A stretch of DNA of 64,000 nt from Devosia sp. 66-14 (GCA_001899085.1 MKVB01000005.1:96916-160915); one strand, 5' to 3'. Shown: positions 17,916-27,207, counted from the stretch's first letter. Program-made: numbers and translations. Notes: generated from the letters alone by a model not told the origin.

Positions 17916-19412
17916 TCAGGCCTCGACGACCACCGGCGGTGCGGCCGGGGCACCGGCGCTCTGGTCTGGCCGCCGGATCTTGAGGAACGGCACGAGAATG
18001 ACCACGAGGCCGAACGAGACGATCTGGTAGACAATGGCCGGCGCCGCCGCCTCGGCGAAGGCGACATGCGGCTGATTGCCGGCCGCGAACCCGGCCGCGA
18101 GCTGGGTGAAGAAGATCTGCCCCACCAGCGCCACTCCGACGGCGCCGCCGACCTGCTGGAAGGCCTGCAACGCGCCGGAGCCGGCGCCGGCATCGCGAGC
18201 CGGCACGCCCGCCAGCACGGACTGGAACAGGCCGGAGAAGCCGAGGCCAAGCCCGAGGCCGGCCAGCAGCAGGGGAGGCAGGAACGTCCAGTGGTCGACG
18301 CTGTCGCCCAGCCCGCGAATAATGAAATCGAGCCAGGTGATGCCGACGACCAGAATGGCCGCCCCGAGCGCCAGGCGGGCCCTCAGGTATTTCTGGCCGA
18401 GCCGGCCGATGAACAGCGACACGGCCAGCACACCGACGGAGAACGGCGTGTTGGTGAGACCGGATTCGAGCGGGCTGAAATTGTAGCCCGATTGCAGGAG
18501 CAGCGAGATGACCATGAACATGGCCGGCACACCCGAGGCGAAGATGGTGGTGATGAGCAGGCCGAGCAGGTAGTTGGGGTTGCTGATCAGGCTGAAATTG
18601 AGCAGCTGCGGCTGATCGATGCGGGCGCGATGGCGCTCCCAGATGATGAAGACGCCGGCAAACAGGAAGCCCACCGCCATCAGCCCCCACAACCAGGTCG
18701 GCCAACCCAGCGCATGGCCTTCGACCAGCGGGAAGACCAGGGCGACGATGGCGAGGCCGAACAGGCCGATGCCGACGAAATCGTTCTTCAGTGTCGGATG
18801 GCCGGGAGTCCGGGGGATCAGGTACCAGCCGGCGACGACCGCGAAGATGCCGAACGGGATGTTGACCAGGAAGATCGGACGCCAGTCGAGATCGAAGAGG
18901 TTGGCGCCGATCAACAGGCCGCCGACGATCGGGCCGGCGACGGCGGCGAGGCCGGAACTCAGACCGAACAGCGAGAAAGCCTGGCCCTTTTCTTCGGGCG
19001 GGAAGGTGACCTGGGCAATGGCGAGCACCTGCGGGGTCATGCAGGCGCCGGCGAGGCCCTGCAGCACCCGCGCCACGATCAGCCACTCGATCGAGGGCGC
19101 GAGGCCGCAAAAGGCCGAGGCGAGCGTGAAGGCGGTAACACCGATGAGGAACATGCGGGTGCGGCCGACGATGTCGCCGAGCCGCCCGAACGGCAAGAGG
19201 CCGAGCGCGAAGCTCAGGACATAGGCGGCGATGACCCATTCGATCTGGGTCGGGTCGGCGCCGAGGTTCTGCTGCAGGCTGGGCAAGGCTACGTTGACGA
19301 TGGTGACGTCGATGAGATTCATGAAGCTGGCGAGCAGCAGCACGGCAAGCGCCACCCAGCGGCGGGGATCGGCGTCGGCCTTGGACTGCGGCACGTGAAA
19401 TTGCGAAGACAT
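17916..19412 (-). CDS. DHA2-family (EmrB/QacA) drug:proton antiporter
   Basis: 498-residue major facilitator with about 14 transmembrane helices. Family marks include NVALPSLQQNLGADPTQIEWV after helix 1, GRLGDIVGRTRMFLIG (motif A between helices 2 and 3) and GPIVGGLL (motif C in helix 5), as in EmrB/QacA multidrug exporters. It is the second gene of a TetR-MFS operon with a 3-base gap, with ribosome binding site AGGAA, and is followed by a strong terminator. Expression is probably induced when the TetR protein releases the operator at 20121. The substrate cannot be predicted. Confidence 0.93.
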   Translation of the reverse strand: MSSQFHVPQSKADADPRRWVALAVLLLASFMNLIDVTIVNVALPSLQQNLGADPTQIEWVIAAYVLSFALGLLPFGRLGDIVGRTRMFLIGVTAFTLASAFCGLAPSIEWLIVARVLQGLAGACMTPQVLAIAQVTFPPEEKGQAFSLFGLSSGLAAVAGPIVGGLLIGANLFDLDWRPIFLVNIPFGIFAVVAGWYLIPRTPGHPTLKNDFVGIGLFGLAIVALVFPLVEGHALGWPTWLWGLMAVGFLFAGVFIIWERHRARIDQPQLLNFSLISNPNYLLGLLITTIFASGVPAMFMVISLLLQSGYNFSPLESGLTNTPFSVGVLAVSLFIGRLGQKYLRARLALGAAILVVGITWLDFIIRGLGDSVDHWTFLPPLLLAGLGLGLGFSGLFQSVLAGVPARDAGAGSGALQAFQQVGGAVGVALVGQIFFTQLAAGFAAGNQPHVAFAEAAAPAIVYQIVSFGLVVILVPFLKIRRPDQSAGAPAAPPVVVEA

Positions 19413-19415
19413 GGG

Positions 19416-20030
19416 TCAGTTCCTGGTCGGTGTCTGGCTGCGAACGGCGCGGCGCAGCTCGGCGCACAGGCGTTCGAAATACTGGGGTGAGGTATCGGGG
19501 CCGCGGCCGAAGCCGACCAGCGCTCCGATGAACATGCTGGAGGCGGCCTCGGGATCGAGGTCGAGGCGGAAGGTTCCGTCGGCGACGCCGTCGACGAAGA
19601 TCGCGGCGACCATCTGGTGCCACTTCGTGAGTATCGGCCGCATGGCAGCGTGAATCACCGCGTCGCGCCGGGCCCGCTCCATCAGCTCGGACATCACGGC
19701 GAGGGTGTCGCGCTGCTCGTAGAACATCTCGTGGAAATCGTAGAACTCGTGCTCGAGCCGCTCCAACGGCGACAGGTGGGCGCGTGGTCGCAGCAGCGAC
19801 TGCGCCCGGAAATCGTCACGCATGGCGTCGGCGACGAGACCGATCAACGCCTCCTTGGTCGGCACGTGATAGTGCAACGTCGCCACGTTGATGCCGACCC
19901 GCGCCGCGATATCGCGGGTGCGCAGGCCCTCGAAGCCCTTCTCGACGATCAGTTGGCGCGCCGCCGAGGCGATGGCGCGGCGACGATCGTCGGTGTTCTC
20001 CCGTTTCGGAGTGCTGCTGGTGACGGTCAT
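19416..20030 (-). CDS. TetR-family transcriptional regulator
   Basis: 204-residue repressor. The N-terminal helix-turn-helix is RTRDIAARVGINVATLHYHV, followed by PTKEALIGLV, standard for TetR. The C-terminal ligand domain is unassigned. I chose the ATG at 20030, with AGGA 5 bases away; an alternative in-frame ATG at 20105 would add 25 unconserved residues and lie only 16 bases from the palindrome at 20121-20138. It precedes the DHA2 exporter by 3 bases, so it most likely represses the pair. Confidence 0.92.
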   Translation of the reverse strand: MTVTSSTPKRENTDDRRRAIASAARQLIVEKGFEGLRTRDIAARVGINVATLHYHVPTKEALIGLVADAMRDDFRAQSLLRPRAHLSPLERLEHEFYDFHEMFYEQRDTLAVMSELMERARRDAVIHAAMRPILTKWHQMVAAIFVDGVADGTFRLDLDPEAASSMFIGALVGFGRGPDTSPQYFERLCAELRRAVRSQTPTRN

Positions 20031-20120
20031 GGTGTCCTGGCTCGCCGACAATGACGCCGCAAACGCCGTGATTTCGACGTTCGCGATCTGGCGGAGCCGG
20101 CACATACACCTCGCTCAATT

Positions 20121-20138
20121 ATCAATCAAGTGATTGAT
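20121..20138. promoter_or_regulatory. palindromic operator upstream of tetR-MFS
   Basis: ATCAATCA (20121-20128), two bases, TGATTGAT (20131-20138): perfect 8-bp arms. It sits between the divergent tetR and nucleotidyltransferase genes. The AT-rich symmetric sequence and its position fit the binding site of the adjacent TetR regulator. Confidence 0.75.
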
Positions 20139-20206
20139 TGAGCGGAAGTGCTGAATCCTTATCCCGGTGGACTTTTCGTCTTGCCGGTTTCGTGGCACCC
20201 GGAGGC

Positions 20207-21049
20207 ATGACCCCAGAGCTGTCCCGCCTGATCGACCGCCTGCTCCCCCTCGCCGCCGCGTTCACCACCGGTCCCGCCGCCATCGCACTGGCCGGCGCGC
20301 ATGCCAAGGGCGTCGCCGACGCGCAGTCCGACCTCGATATTTATGTCTTCGCCGAGGACTGGCTGGACAACGACGCGCGCCGTGAACTCACCCGACAGGC
20401 GGTGCCGGAGGCAGAGGGACTGCGCTGCTGGGCGGCGTTGCCGGCGCTGGCGGGCACCGACTTCAAGGTCGGGACGCAGGAGGTCGAGATGTCGATGCAT
20501 GCGCTGGGACCGTTGCGGGAAACGGTGGCGCGGGCGCTCGATGGCGAGGTGGAGCGGCGCTACGAAACCTGGACGCCGAACGGCTATTACAGCGATTGCG
20601 AGCTGGCCGACGTCGCCAATGTCGTCGTCCTGGCGGATCCCGCGGGCCTGCTGGCGCCGCTGGTCGAGGCCGTCCGCAGCTACCCGCCGAAGCTCCGGCA
20701 GCGGTTGATCGCGGACGGACTGAGGAGCGCCGGGTTCTGGATCGGCAACTTTCACCTGGAGACGGCGCTCAGCCGGGCCGACGGGTTCTACCTGCAATCG
20801 ATGATGCAGCAGATCGTCAACGACCTGGTGCACGCGGCGTTCGCCATCAACGAGGTGTATTTTCCGGGCGACAAGAAGATGAGCAAACAGCTGGGGAAGC
20901 TGCCGCGACTGCCGGCGGGGTTTCAGGCCGGGCTCGATGCGGCGCTGCTCGGACGGGGCGATGCGTCCACGGCGGCGTGGCGCGAGCGCTTTCAGATCAT
21001 CGAACGGCTGACCGGCGAGCTGCGCAGCCTTGCACCGCGCGCGGGGTGA
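20207..21049 (+). CDS. nucleotidyltransferase-fold protein
   Basis: About 280 residues. The N-terminal AGAHAKGVADAQSDLDIYVF matches the nucleotidyltransferase signature G-[GS]-x(9-13)-D-x-D, with the metal-binding Asp pair in SDLDI. The remainder is helical, as in aminoglycoside adenylyltransferase-like or DUF4037-type proteins. Substrate is unknown. The start is uncertain: ATG at 20207 has GGAGG only one base away, and a GTG at 20192 is in frame. It is divergent from tetR and could share its operator region. The next gene starts 31 bases downstream. Confidence 0.7.
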   Translation: MTPELSRLIDRLLPLAAAFTTGPAAIALAGAHAKGVADAQSDLDIYVFAEDWLDNDARRELTRQAVPEAEGLRCWAALPALAGTDFKVGTQEVEMSMHALGPLRETVARALDGEVERRYETWTPNGYYSDCELADVANVVVLADPAGLLAPLVEAVRSYPPKLRQRLIADGLRSAGFWIGNFHLETALSRADGFYLQSMMQQIVNDLVHAAFAINEVYFPGDKKMSKQLGKLPRLPAGFQAGLDAALLGRGDASTAAWRERFQIIERLTGELRSLAPRAG

Positions 21050-21080
21050 AAGTTCGCGCGAAAGCTGCCATATTGGTGGG

Positions 21081-21785
21081 ATGAACGATTTCACTCCCCC
21101 ACCCCGCTCGCTTTCCCATGTCACCGACTGGGTGTTCGACCTCGACAACACGCTCTACCCGCGTGAATGCAACCTGTTCGCGCAGATCGACCTGCTGATC
21201 TCGCACTACATGGTCGGCGTCACGCAGTTGCCGTTCGACGAGGCGCGGGCGCTGCAGAAGGCCTATTATCGCGACTACGGCACCACGCTGAACGGGCTGA
21301 TGCAGCTGCATGAGGTGGATCCCGACCACTTCCTCAACACGGTGCATGCCATCGACTATTCCCCGGTCCAGGCGCATCCCGACCTGGTCGATGCGATCCG
21401 CGCCCTGCCGGGGCGGAAGTTCATCCTCACCAATGGCGATGTGGGGCACGCGCGCGCGGTGCTGAACCGGCTGGGCCAGGCGGACGAGCTGTTCGAGGAC
21501 ATCTTCGATATCCGCGCCATGAGCTACAGGCCCAAGCCGCTGCCGGAGGCCTATGAGGCGTTCTTCCACAAACACGGGATCGACGCGCGGCGCGCCGCCA
21601 TGTTCGACGATCTGGAAAAGAACCTGGTGGTGCCGCACGATACCGGCATGACCACCGTGCAGGTCATCGCCGGCGAGGCCTTCGCCCACGAGCAGGTGGA
21701 GGCCTGGGAGCTGGAACGCACCGGCGGCGCGCATGTGCATCACATGACGGCGGACCTGGCCGGGTTCCTGCGGAAGCTGCCTTAA
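21081..21785 (+). CDS. HAD-family pyrimidine 5'-nucleotidase
   Basis: 234 residues. HAD motif I is FDLDNTLYP near residue 17, motif II is ILTNGD, motif III Lys lies in YRPKPLPEAY, and motif IV is MFDDLEKNL. Sequences opening with WVFDLDNTLYP form the pyrimidine 5'-nucleotidase (SDT1/PPM1-like) group, which dephosphorylates UMP/CMP and damaged analogues. The start is the ATG at 21081. In relatives this gene lies near dapD, as here. It probably acts in the cytosol in nucleotide house-cleaning. Confidence 0.88.
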   Translation: MNDFTPPPRSLSHVTDWVFDLDNTLYPRECNLFAQIDLLISHYMVGVTQLPFDEARALQKAYYRDYGTTLNGLMQLHEVDPDHFLNTVHAIDYSPVQAHPDLVDAIRALPGRKFILTNGDVGHARAVLNRLGQADELFEDIFDIRAMSYRPKPLPEAYEAFFHKHGIDARRAAMFDDLEKNLVVPHDTGMTTVQVIAGEAFAHEQVEAWELERTGGAHVHHMTADLAGFLRKLP

Positions 21786-21799
21786 GGCGACTGAAGCAG

Positions 21800-21923
21800 A
21801 CGGCCCCCTCCCATCCTCCCCCATGAAGGGGGAGGTGCCGCATCGAGGTTTGGGCTCGATCTGATCAAGAGCACTGCCCCTTCTTCACCTCCCTCTTCAT
21901 GGGGGAGGCCGGGAGGGGGCCGT
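21800..21923. repeat. 38-bp imperfect inverted repeat element
   Basis: Arms 21800-21837 and 21886-21923 match at 35 of 38 positions as reverse complements, around a 48-base centre. The arms are rich in CCCCCTCCC/GGGAGGGGG and contain CCCCCATGAAG. It fills the gap between two convergent genes and looks like a small non-coding palindromic element, possibly mobile, that could also end transcription from both sides. Confidence 0.8.
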
Positions 21924-21939
21924 CACTATCAGTGACACG

Positions 21940-22791
21940 CTACTTCGCCAGCGAGACTTCCGGCAGATTGTAGTGTTCGCGGATGACGTTCCAGCCTTCC
22001 TCGGCGCTGTCGACGACGGTGAACAGGTGCGGATCGTCCGGTGCGATGGTGCCGGCATCGGCCAGCGCCTCGAAGTTGATCACCTTGCTCCAGAACTCCT
22101 TGCCGAACAGCAGCAGCGGCACGCGCTCCATGCGGCCGGTCTGGATCAGCGTCAGGGTTTCGAAGAACTCGTCCAGCGTGCCGAAGCCACCCGGGAAGAT
22201 GGCGACGGCGCGGGCCCGCAGCAGGAAGTGGATCTTGCGGGTGGCGAAGTAGTGGAAATTGAAGCAGAGCTCGGGCGTGATGTAGGTGTTGGGCGCCTGC
22301 TCGTGCGGCAGCACGATGTTGAGCCCGATGGTCGGCGCACCGACATCGGCGGCGCCGCGATTGCCCGCCTCCATGACGCCGGGACCACCGCCGGTGACCA
22401 CCACGTAATCGCGGAAATCGAGGGCGCGCGAGGTGAGCGAGGCATATTGCGCGAAGCGGCGGGCTTCCTCGTAGTAGCGTGAGGCGGCCTCGAGGTTCTT
22501 CTTCTGCGTCTCGTTGCGGGCGGCCCAGGCGGGCTTGCCGGGCTCCGGAATACGGGCGCCGCCGAACAGCACCACGGTCGAGCGGATGCCGTGCTCGCGC
22601 AGGCGAAACTCGGTCTTGAGGTATTCCAGCTGAAAGCGGACACCGCGCGTGTCCTCACTGGTCATGAACTCTTCGTCGGAGAAAGCCAGGCGGAACGCCG
22701 CGGATTCGGTTTGCGGTGTCGAGGGCGCGCGTTTTGCCGCATGCACGTCCTCGACCGAGGTCCGAAGCGGGGTATGGGCGCGTCTGGCCAT
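21940..22791 (-). CDS. LOG-family (TIGR00730-type) Rossmann protein
   Basis: 283 residues with [17 protein letters not shown] and the hallmark [21 protein letters not shown], the nucleotide and ribose-phosphate binding motifs of lysine-decarboxylase-like LOG proteins. Members cleave cytokinin riboside monophosphates or AMP to release the base; some are still unassigned. This protein has an extra N-terminal stretch of about 80 residues before the core, typical of the longer bacterial subtype. The ATG at 22791 has GGAGA 8 bases upstream. It is divergent from dapD. Confidence 0.88.
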   Translation of the reverse strand: MARRAHTPLRTSVEDVHAAKRAPSTPQTESAAFRLAFSDEEFMTSEDTRGVRFQLEYLKTEFRLREHGIRSTVVLFGGARIPEPGKPAWAARNETQKKNLEAASRYYEEARRFAQYASLTSRALDFRDYVVVTGGGPGVMEAGNRGAADVGAPTIGLNIVLPHEQAPNTYITPELCFNFHYFATRKIHFLLRARAVAIFPGGFGTLDEFFETLTLIQTGRMERVPLLLFGKEFWSKVINFEALADAGTIAPDDPHLFTVVDSAEEGWNVIREHYNLPEVSLAK

Positions 22792-22845
22792 TCTGGCGTC
22801 TCCGAATAGTGGCCTTGAGCTTGTCACGGCCGGGGTTAAGGATCG

Positions 22846-22873
22846 TTGACAGCAGGACCTGTCCGGATAATGT
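22846..22873 (+). promoter_or_regulatory. sigma70-type promoter of dapD
   Basis: TTGACA (22846-22851), a 16-base spacer and TAATGT (22868-22873) precede the dapD start by about 40 bases. Confidence 0.65.
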
Positions 22874-22913
22874 CCGGCGCGCCTTCCTCTCCCCCGATCT
22901 GAAAGCCCTGCCC

Positions 22914-23753
22914 ATGTCGTACGCCGATCTCGCCCAGACCATCGATGCCGCCTGGGAGGCGCGCACCGAGATCAGCTCCAGCACGCAAGGCGAAGTCCGC
23001 GAGGCAGTTCAGACCGCGCTGGCGTTGCTCGACAGCGGCAAGGCGCGCGTCGCCGAGAAGTCCGGCGATGGCTGGACGGTCAACCAGTGGCTGAAGAAGG
23101 CGGTGCTGCTGAGCTTCCGGCTCAACGACAACGCGGTGATCCAGGGTCCCGGCGGCACCACCTGGTGGGACAAGGTGCCCTCGAAGTTCGAAGGCTGGGG
23201 CGAGAACCGCTTCCGTGAGGCCGGCTTCCGCGCCGTCCCCGGCTCGATCGTGCGGCAGGGCTCGCATATCGGCCGCGGCGTCGTGCTGATGCCGAGCTTC
23301 GTCAATATTGGCGCCTTCGTCGACGAGAACTCGATGGTCGATGGCTGGGCCACGGTCGGCTCGTGCGCACAGATCGGCAAGAACGTCCACCTCAGCGGTG
23401 GCGTGGGCATTGGCGGCGTGCTGGAGCCGATGCAGGCCGGCCCGACCATCATCGAGGACAACTGCTTCATCGGCGCCCGCTCCGAAGTGGTCGAGGGCGT
23501 CGTCGTCGGTGAAGGCTCGGTGCTGTCGATGGGCGTCTATATCGGCGCCTCGACCAAGATCGTCGACCGGGCGACCGGCGAGATCCATATCGGCAAGGTG
23601 CCGCCCTATTCCGTGGTGGTCTCGGGCAACCTGCCGGGCAAGCCGCTGCCCAACGGCCAGCCGGGCCCGAGCCTTTATTGCGCGGTGATCGTCAAGACGG
23701 TCGACGCGCAGACCCGGAGCAAGACCGGCATCAACGAGCTGTTGCGCGACTGA
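22914..23753 (+). CDS. dapD: tetrahydrodipicolinate N-succinyltransferase
   Basis: Transfers succinyl from succinyl-CoA to tetrahydrodipicolinate in the succinylase branch of lysine and meso-diaminopimelate synthesis. The 279-residue protein has an N-terminal helical domain and a left-handed beta-helix of hexapeptide repeats ([41 protein letters not shown]). The start is MSYADLAQT at 22914; no strong ribosome binding site is seen. It is followed by a DUF805 gene and dapE, which acts two steps later. Confidence 0.96.
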   Translation: MSYADLAQTIDAAWEARTEISSSTQGEVREAVQTALALLDSGKARVAEKSGDGWTVNQWLKKAVLLSFRLNDNAVIQGPGGTTWWDKVPSKFEGWGENRFREAGFRAVPGSIVRQGSHIGRGVVLMPSFVNIGAFVDENSMVDGWATVGSCAQIGKNVHLSGGVGIGGVLEPMQAGPTIIEDNCFIGARSEVVEGVVVGEGSVLSMGVYIGASTKIVDRATGEIHIGKVPPYSVVVSGNLPGKPLPNGQPGPSLYCAVIVKTVDAQTRSKTGINELLRD

Positions 23754-23756
23754 CGA

Positions 23757-24311
23757 GTGGACGCTGCGCCGCTATTCCTGTCCCTTAGGGGCCGTCTCCA
23801 TCGCCTCCACTGGTGGGCCGCGATGGCGGCTCTGTTCGCGGTGACGGTGGGGCTGTTGTGGGCCAGCAGCTGGTTCGGGCTGGGTCCGTGGTATCAGCAA
23901 GCGAACGGTTCCCAGGCAGCGATTGATGCGTTTGGTTCGATCGGTTGGTACGGCGTCGGGCTGACGCTGGTGCTGGCCTTTCCCTACTACGCTGTGTCGA
24001 TCAAACGGCGGCACGACCGCGGCAGCAGCGGCCACGACGTTACGGTCTACCTCGTGCTGTTGGTGGCGCAAGTGCTGTGGCGTGCAACGCAGCTTGGCTT
24101 CACCCCGGCGGAGGTGGGCTCGCCGAGCGCACCACAGAACGGGTTCTCTTCTTTCATTATCTGGATGCCCCAGCCACCATCGGCGTACAGTGCGTACAGC
24201 GTTTTGCTCGGGGTCTATGCCCTCTATCTCGTGGTGGTGCTCGGCTTCATGGACGGGACGCGCGGCGTCAACCGCTATGGTGACGACATGGCGCCGGCGC
24301 GCGGAAAATGA
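23757..24311 (+). CDS. DUF805 membrane protein
   Basis: 184 residues, GTG start 3 bases after dapD. The opening LSLRGRLHRLHWWAAMAA, then several transmembrane helices, ISIKRRHDRG-like YAVSIKRRHDRGSSG and the ending GVNRYGDD, all match DUF805 proteins of the inner membrane. The function of the family is not established. Its tight spacing places it in the dapD transcript, between dapD and dapE, but no role in lysine synthesis is known. Confidence 0.88.
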   Translation: MDAAPLFLSLRGRLHRLHWWAAMAALFAVTVGLLWASSWFGLGPWYQQANGSQAAIDAFGSIGWYGVGLTLVLAFPYYAVSIKRRHDRGSSGHDVTVYLVLLVAQVLWRATQLGFTPAEVGSPSAPQNGFSSFIIWMPQPPSAYSAYSVLLGVYALYLVVVLGFMDGTRGVNRYGDDMAPARGK

Positions 24312-24381
24312 GCGCGGAAAGGCTCTCGCTTCGAGGTGATGAAGCGCCTAGCCTGCCGCGCAGATTCACTTGGACGATCCT

Positions 24382-25521
24382 ATGCTCGACCCCCTGTTGC
24401 TGCTGCAAGACCTGATCCGACGCCCCTCCGTCACGCCGGCCGAAGAGGGGGTGCTGGGCGTGCTCGAGGCGGCGCTGACATCGCTCGGCTTCAGCTGCGA
24501 GCGGGTGCGGTTCGAGGGGGATGGATCGTACCCGGTCGACAACCTGTTTGCGACGCGCGGCGAAGCCGGCAAGCACCTGCTGTTTGCCGGGCATACCGAT
24601 GTGGTGCCGCCGGGCGACGGTGCGGCCTGGCGGCATCAGCCGTTTGCGGCCGAGATCGTCGACGGGACGATCTATGGGCGTGGCGCGGCGGATATGAAGT
24701 CGGGCATCGCGGCGTTCATCGCGGCGATCGCGCGGGCCCCCGAAGCGGGACGCATCTCGCTGGCCATCACCAATGACGAGGAAGCCGACGCGGTCAACGG
24801 CACCGACAAGCTGATGGCCTGGGCCACGGCAGAGGGCCACCGTTTCGATTTCGCCATTGTCGGGGAGCCGAGCGCCACCGCGCGGGTCGGCGACAGCATC
24901 AAGGTGGGGCGGCGCGGTTCGCTCAACGGGCAGATCCGGGTCACCGGCACGCAGGGCCATGTCGCCTATCCCGACAAGGCCAATAACCCCTTGCCGGCGG
25001 CGGCGCTGCTGATCGGGGCGCTGACCGGCAAGCTCGATGATGGCACCGAGCATTTCCCGCCCTCGAACCTCGAATTCACCTCGGCCGATGTCGGCAACGA
25101 AACCACCAACGTCATCCCGGCCGCGGTGCTGCTGCGCTTCAACGTGCGCTACAACGACCGGTGGACGCCGGAGAGCCTGATCGCCGCGATCGAAGAGGTG
25201 ATCGGCAATCAGGATCTGCGTGATTGCCACGCCGAGTTCACGGTGGTCGGCCGCCCTTCGCGGTCCTTCCTGTCGCCGCTTGGCGGCGGCGTGGAGACGC
25301 TGATCGAGACCATCGCGCGGCGCACCGGCATCGCGCCGGAACTCTCCACCGGCGGCGGCACCTCGGATGCGCGTTTCATCGCCGAATATTGCCCGGTGGT
25401 GGAGTTCGGTCTGCCCGGTCCGAGCATGCACAAAGTCGATGAAAACGTGCGCCTCGCCGACGTCGAGGACCTGACGGCGCTCTACGCCCAATTCATCGCC
25501 GACTATCTGGGAGAGGTGTGA
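24382..25521 (+). CDS. dapE: succinyl-diaminopimelate desuccinylase
   Basis: Hydrolyses N-succinyl-LL-diaminopimelate to LL-diaminopimelate and succinate. The M20 dinuclear zinc ligands are visible: GHTDVVPPG (His), GRGAADMKSG (Asp), NDEEAD (Glu pair), VGEPS and the C-terminal SMHKVDENV (His). The length of 379 residues is standard. A TTG at 24370 could add four residues; neither start has a clear ribosome binding site. The stop overlaps the next gene by one base (TGATG). Confidence 0.95.
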   Translation: MLDPLLLLQDLIRRPSVTPAEEGVLGVLEAALTSLGFSCERVRFEGDGSYPVDNLFATRGEAGKHLLFAGHTDVVPPGDGAAWRHQPFAAEIVDGTIYGRGAADMKSGIAAFIAAIARAPEAGRISLAITNDEEADAVNGTDKLMAWATAEGHRFDFAIVGEPSATARVGDSIKVGRRGSLNGQIRVTGTQGHVAYPDKANNPLPAAALLIGALTGKLDDGTEHFPPSNLEFTSADVGNETTNVIPAAVLLRFNVRYNDRWTPESLIAAIEEVIGNQDLRDCHAEFTVVGRPSRSFLSPLGGGVETLIETIARRTGIAPELSTGGGTSDARFIAEYCPVVEFGLPGPSMHKVDENVRLADVEDLTALYAQFIADYLGEV

Positions 25522-26069
25522 TGGCGGCGGGCTTTCTGCAGGCGGTGAGCACCGCAACCCAGGCGGCATTCGGCCGCGTGCCGGCGCCAGATGCGGCGGC
25601 ATCCGGCGTGAGCTGGACCGATGCGGTGACCGGCATCGTCGTGATGGTGGTGCTGCAGGCCGTGCTGCTGGTGGTGCCGTTCGCCCCGGCGCTGCCGGAG
25701 GCGCTTCGGGCAGTCGTCGATTTCGCCCTGCTGGCGCTGGTGATGACCGCGGTGCCCTATGTGGTGGTCGGCGGCGCCGGCCTGTTGCTCGACCAGCGCG
25801 ACCGCTTGCCGGCACTGTTCCTGTTTCTCGCCCTGGTGCTGGCGCTGAGCCAGCTGGTGGGGATCATCCTCGGCGCCTTCGGGGTCGGCGCCGGTACGGC
25901 CATGATCGGCATTCTCGGCTACTTCTCGGCCAGGGCGTCGAAGAGCCTGTTCGGCATCGGCTGGGGCGGCGCCATCCTGATCGGCACGCTGGTGGCGGTC
26001 GGCACTTTTGCCGCCAGCTTCCTGCTGCTGGCACTGCCGACCGGCCAAGCGATGCTGGCGGCGCCGTGA
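25521..26069 (+). CDS. small membrane protein A of a coupled triplet
   Basis: 182 residues, unrecognised. After an N-terminal stretch of about 30 polar residues there are four hydrophobic helices (about 35-55, 66-90, 97-120 and 150-172). The start ATG shares a base with the dapE stop, so translation is coupled. Downstream its TGA overlaps the next GTG by four bases. Overall topology resembles that of the two following proteins, suggesting paralogy. Inner-membrane location is expected; no function can be given. Confidence 0.7.
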   Translation: MAAGFLQAVSTATQAAFGRVPAPDAAASGVSWTDAVTGIVVMVVLQAVLLVVPFAPALPEALRAVVDFALLALVMTAVPYVVVGGAGLLLDQRDRLPALFLFLALVLALSQLVGIILGAFGVGAGTAMIGILGYFSARASKSLFGIGWGGAILIGTLVAVGTFAASFLLLALPTGQAMLAAP

Positions 26070-26605
26070 ACGCCTTCGGCGAGCTGTGGCGCGCCATCAT
26101 CGGCTGGCTTGACCTGCTCACGGCACGCCCGGGAGCAGCCGAGAAGTTCAACCTCGAAGGCAGCGGCCTCATCAACGCGACCGGCTGCTACTTCGCCGTG
26201 GTGCTGCTGCTGATCGTCGTCGAAAGCGGCCTGAGCGGCTTTCCCGGCTGGTCGACTGTCGTGCTCGGCCTGATCGCCAATGCGGCCTGGCTCGGCACGA
26301 TCTGGCTGGTGATCTGGATCACCGCGGGCGTGGTGCGGCGACCGGCAGTGGCCATGGCGGTTCCGGCCAGCTATGCGATGGCATTCGTCACGGGGCTGTC
26401 GCTGCCGCTGGGTTATCTGGTTGGTCCCAATATCGTCACCGGGATGCTGGGCGTGCTCGGCTTCATGCTGTTCCGCGTGGCACGGGAGATCGGCAAACTC
26501 GGTTTCGGCATTTCCGCCGCGTTTGCCATTCTTTCCATCGTCGCGCTTGCCGCTGTCCGAGTCGGGCTCTACATGCTGACCACCGGTATGCAAGGGATCG
26601 GCTAG
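26066..26605 (+). CDS. small membrane protein B of a coupled triplet
   Basis: 179 residues from a GTG that overlaps the preceding stop (GTGA). An amphipathic lead with ELWRAIIGWLDLLTARPGAA and FNLEGSGLIN is followed by four hydrophobic helices. The lead resembles that of the next protein ([13 protein letters not shown] at the same place), so B and C are probably paralogues. The layout recalls Yip1-like membrane proteins but no diagnostic motif is present. Function unknown. Confidence 0.7.
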   Translation: MNAFGELWRAIIGWLDLLTARPGAAEKFNLEGSGLINATGCYFAVVLLLIVVESGLSGFPGWSTVVLGLIANAAWLGTIWLVIWITAGVVRRPAVAMAVPASYAMAFVTGLSLPLGYLVGPNIVTGMLGVLGFMLFRVAREIGKLGFGISAAFAILSIVALAAVRVGLYMLTTGMQGIG

Positions 26606-27207
26606 TGCCTGAACGCAGCAACGATATCTGGAACGAGGTGGCTTCGGCCGCCCGCGGCGTCGCGGCGCTGGTGATCGGTGATCGCCGTGCCGCCAGCTAT
26701 TTCGATTTCTCCGACCGGGGCCTCGTCGGCAGCTTCATCGCCTTCCTCGTGGTCGCGCTGATCAATACCGGCGTTCCGCTGATCCTCGGCATACCGGGGA
26801 TGAGCGGTACAGTGTTCCGTGCCATCGCCACCGTCGTCATCGTCCTCGCGCTGCAGATCGGCGCCGCCGCCATCGTGCTCAGGCAGTTGAAGCGGTCGGA
26901 CGCGCTGGTGCCCTATATCGTCGCCGATAACTGGGCGACGTTCTTCCTCACCATCGCCACGACCGCGCTGGGCCTCACCGGCATCGGCGGCGAACTGTTG
27001 CTGGTGGTGACCGGCATCGTGATCATCATCGTCATGGTGAACCTCGCACGGCTCATCCTGACGCTGACGGCGTGGCAGATCGTGACGTTCCTCGTGGCCC
27101 AGCTGATCAGCGGCATCGTGGCGCTGATGGTGCTGACGGTGGTCTTCCCGCTCTCGGCCGACCAACTGGCCGAACTCGGCGCCGCCGCCGCTAGTAGTCG
27201 ACCCTAG
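26605..27207 (+). CDS. small membrane protein C of a coupled triplet
   Basis: 200 residues, GTG start sharing one base with the preceding TAG. An N-terminal amphipathic segment ([19 protein letters not shown], then YFDFSDRGL) and four to five hydrophobic helices follow the same plan as protein B. The 3' end overlaps the convergent truA gene by 17 bases. Probably an inner-membrane protein made in fixed ratio with A and B. I do not recognise the family. Confidence 0.7.
   Translation: MPERSNDIWNEVASAARGVAALVIGDRRAASYFDFSDRGLVGSFIAFLVVALINTGVPLILGIPGMSGTVFRAIATVVIVLALQIGAAAIVLRQLKRSDALVPYIVADNWATFFLTIATTALGLTGIGGELLLVVTGIVIIIVMVNLARLILTLTAWQIVTFLVAQLISGIVALMVLTVVFPLSADQLAELGAAAASSRP

Noticed and set aside
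17779-20000. Long frames on both strands overlapping the DHA2 transporter (17844-19490 plus, 17779-19623 minus)
   Set aside because: They lie in other frames of the transporter gene, and their Arg/Pro/Asp-rich products match nothing.
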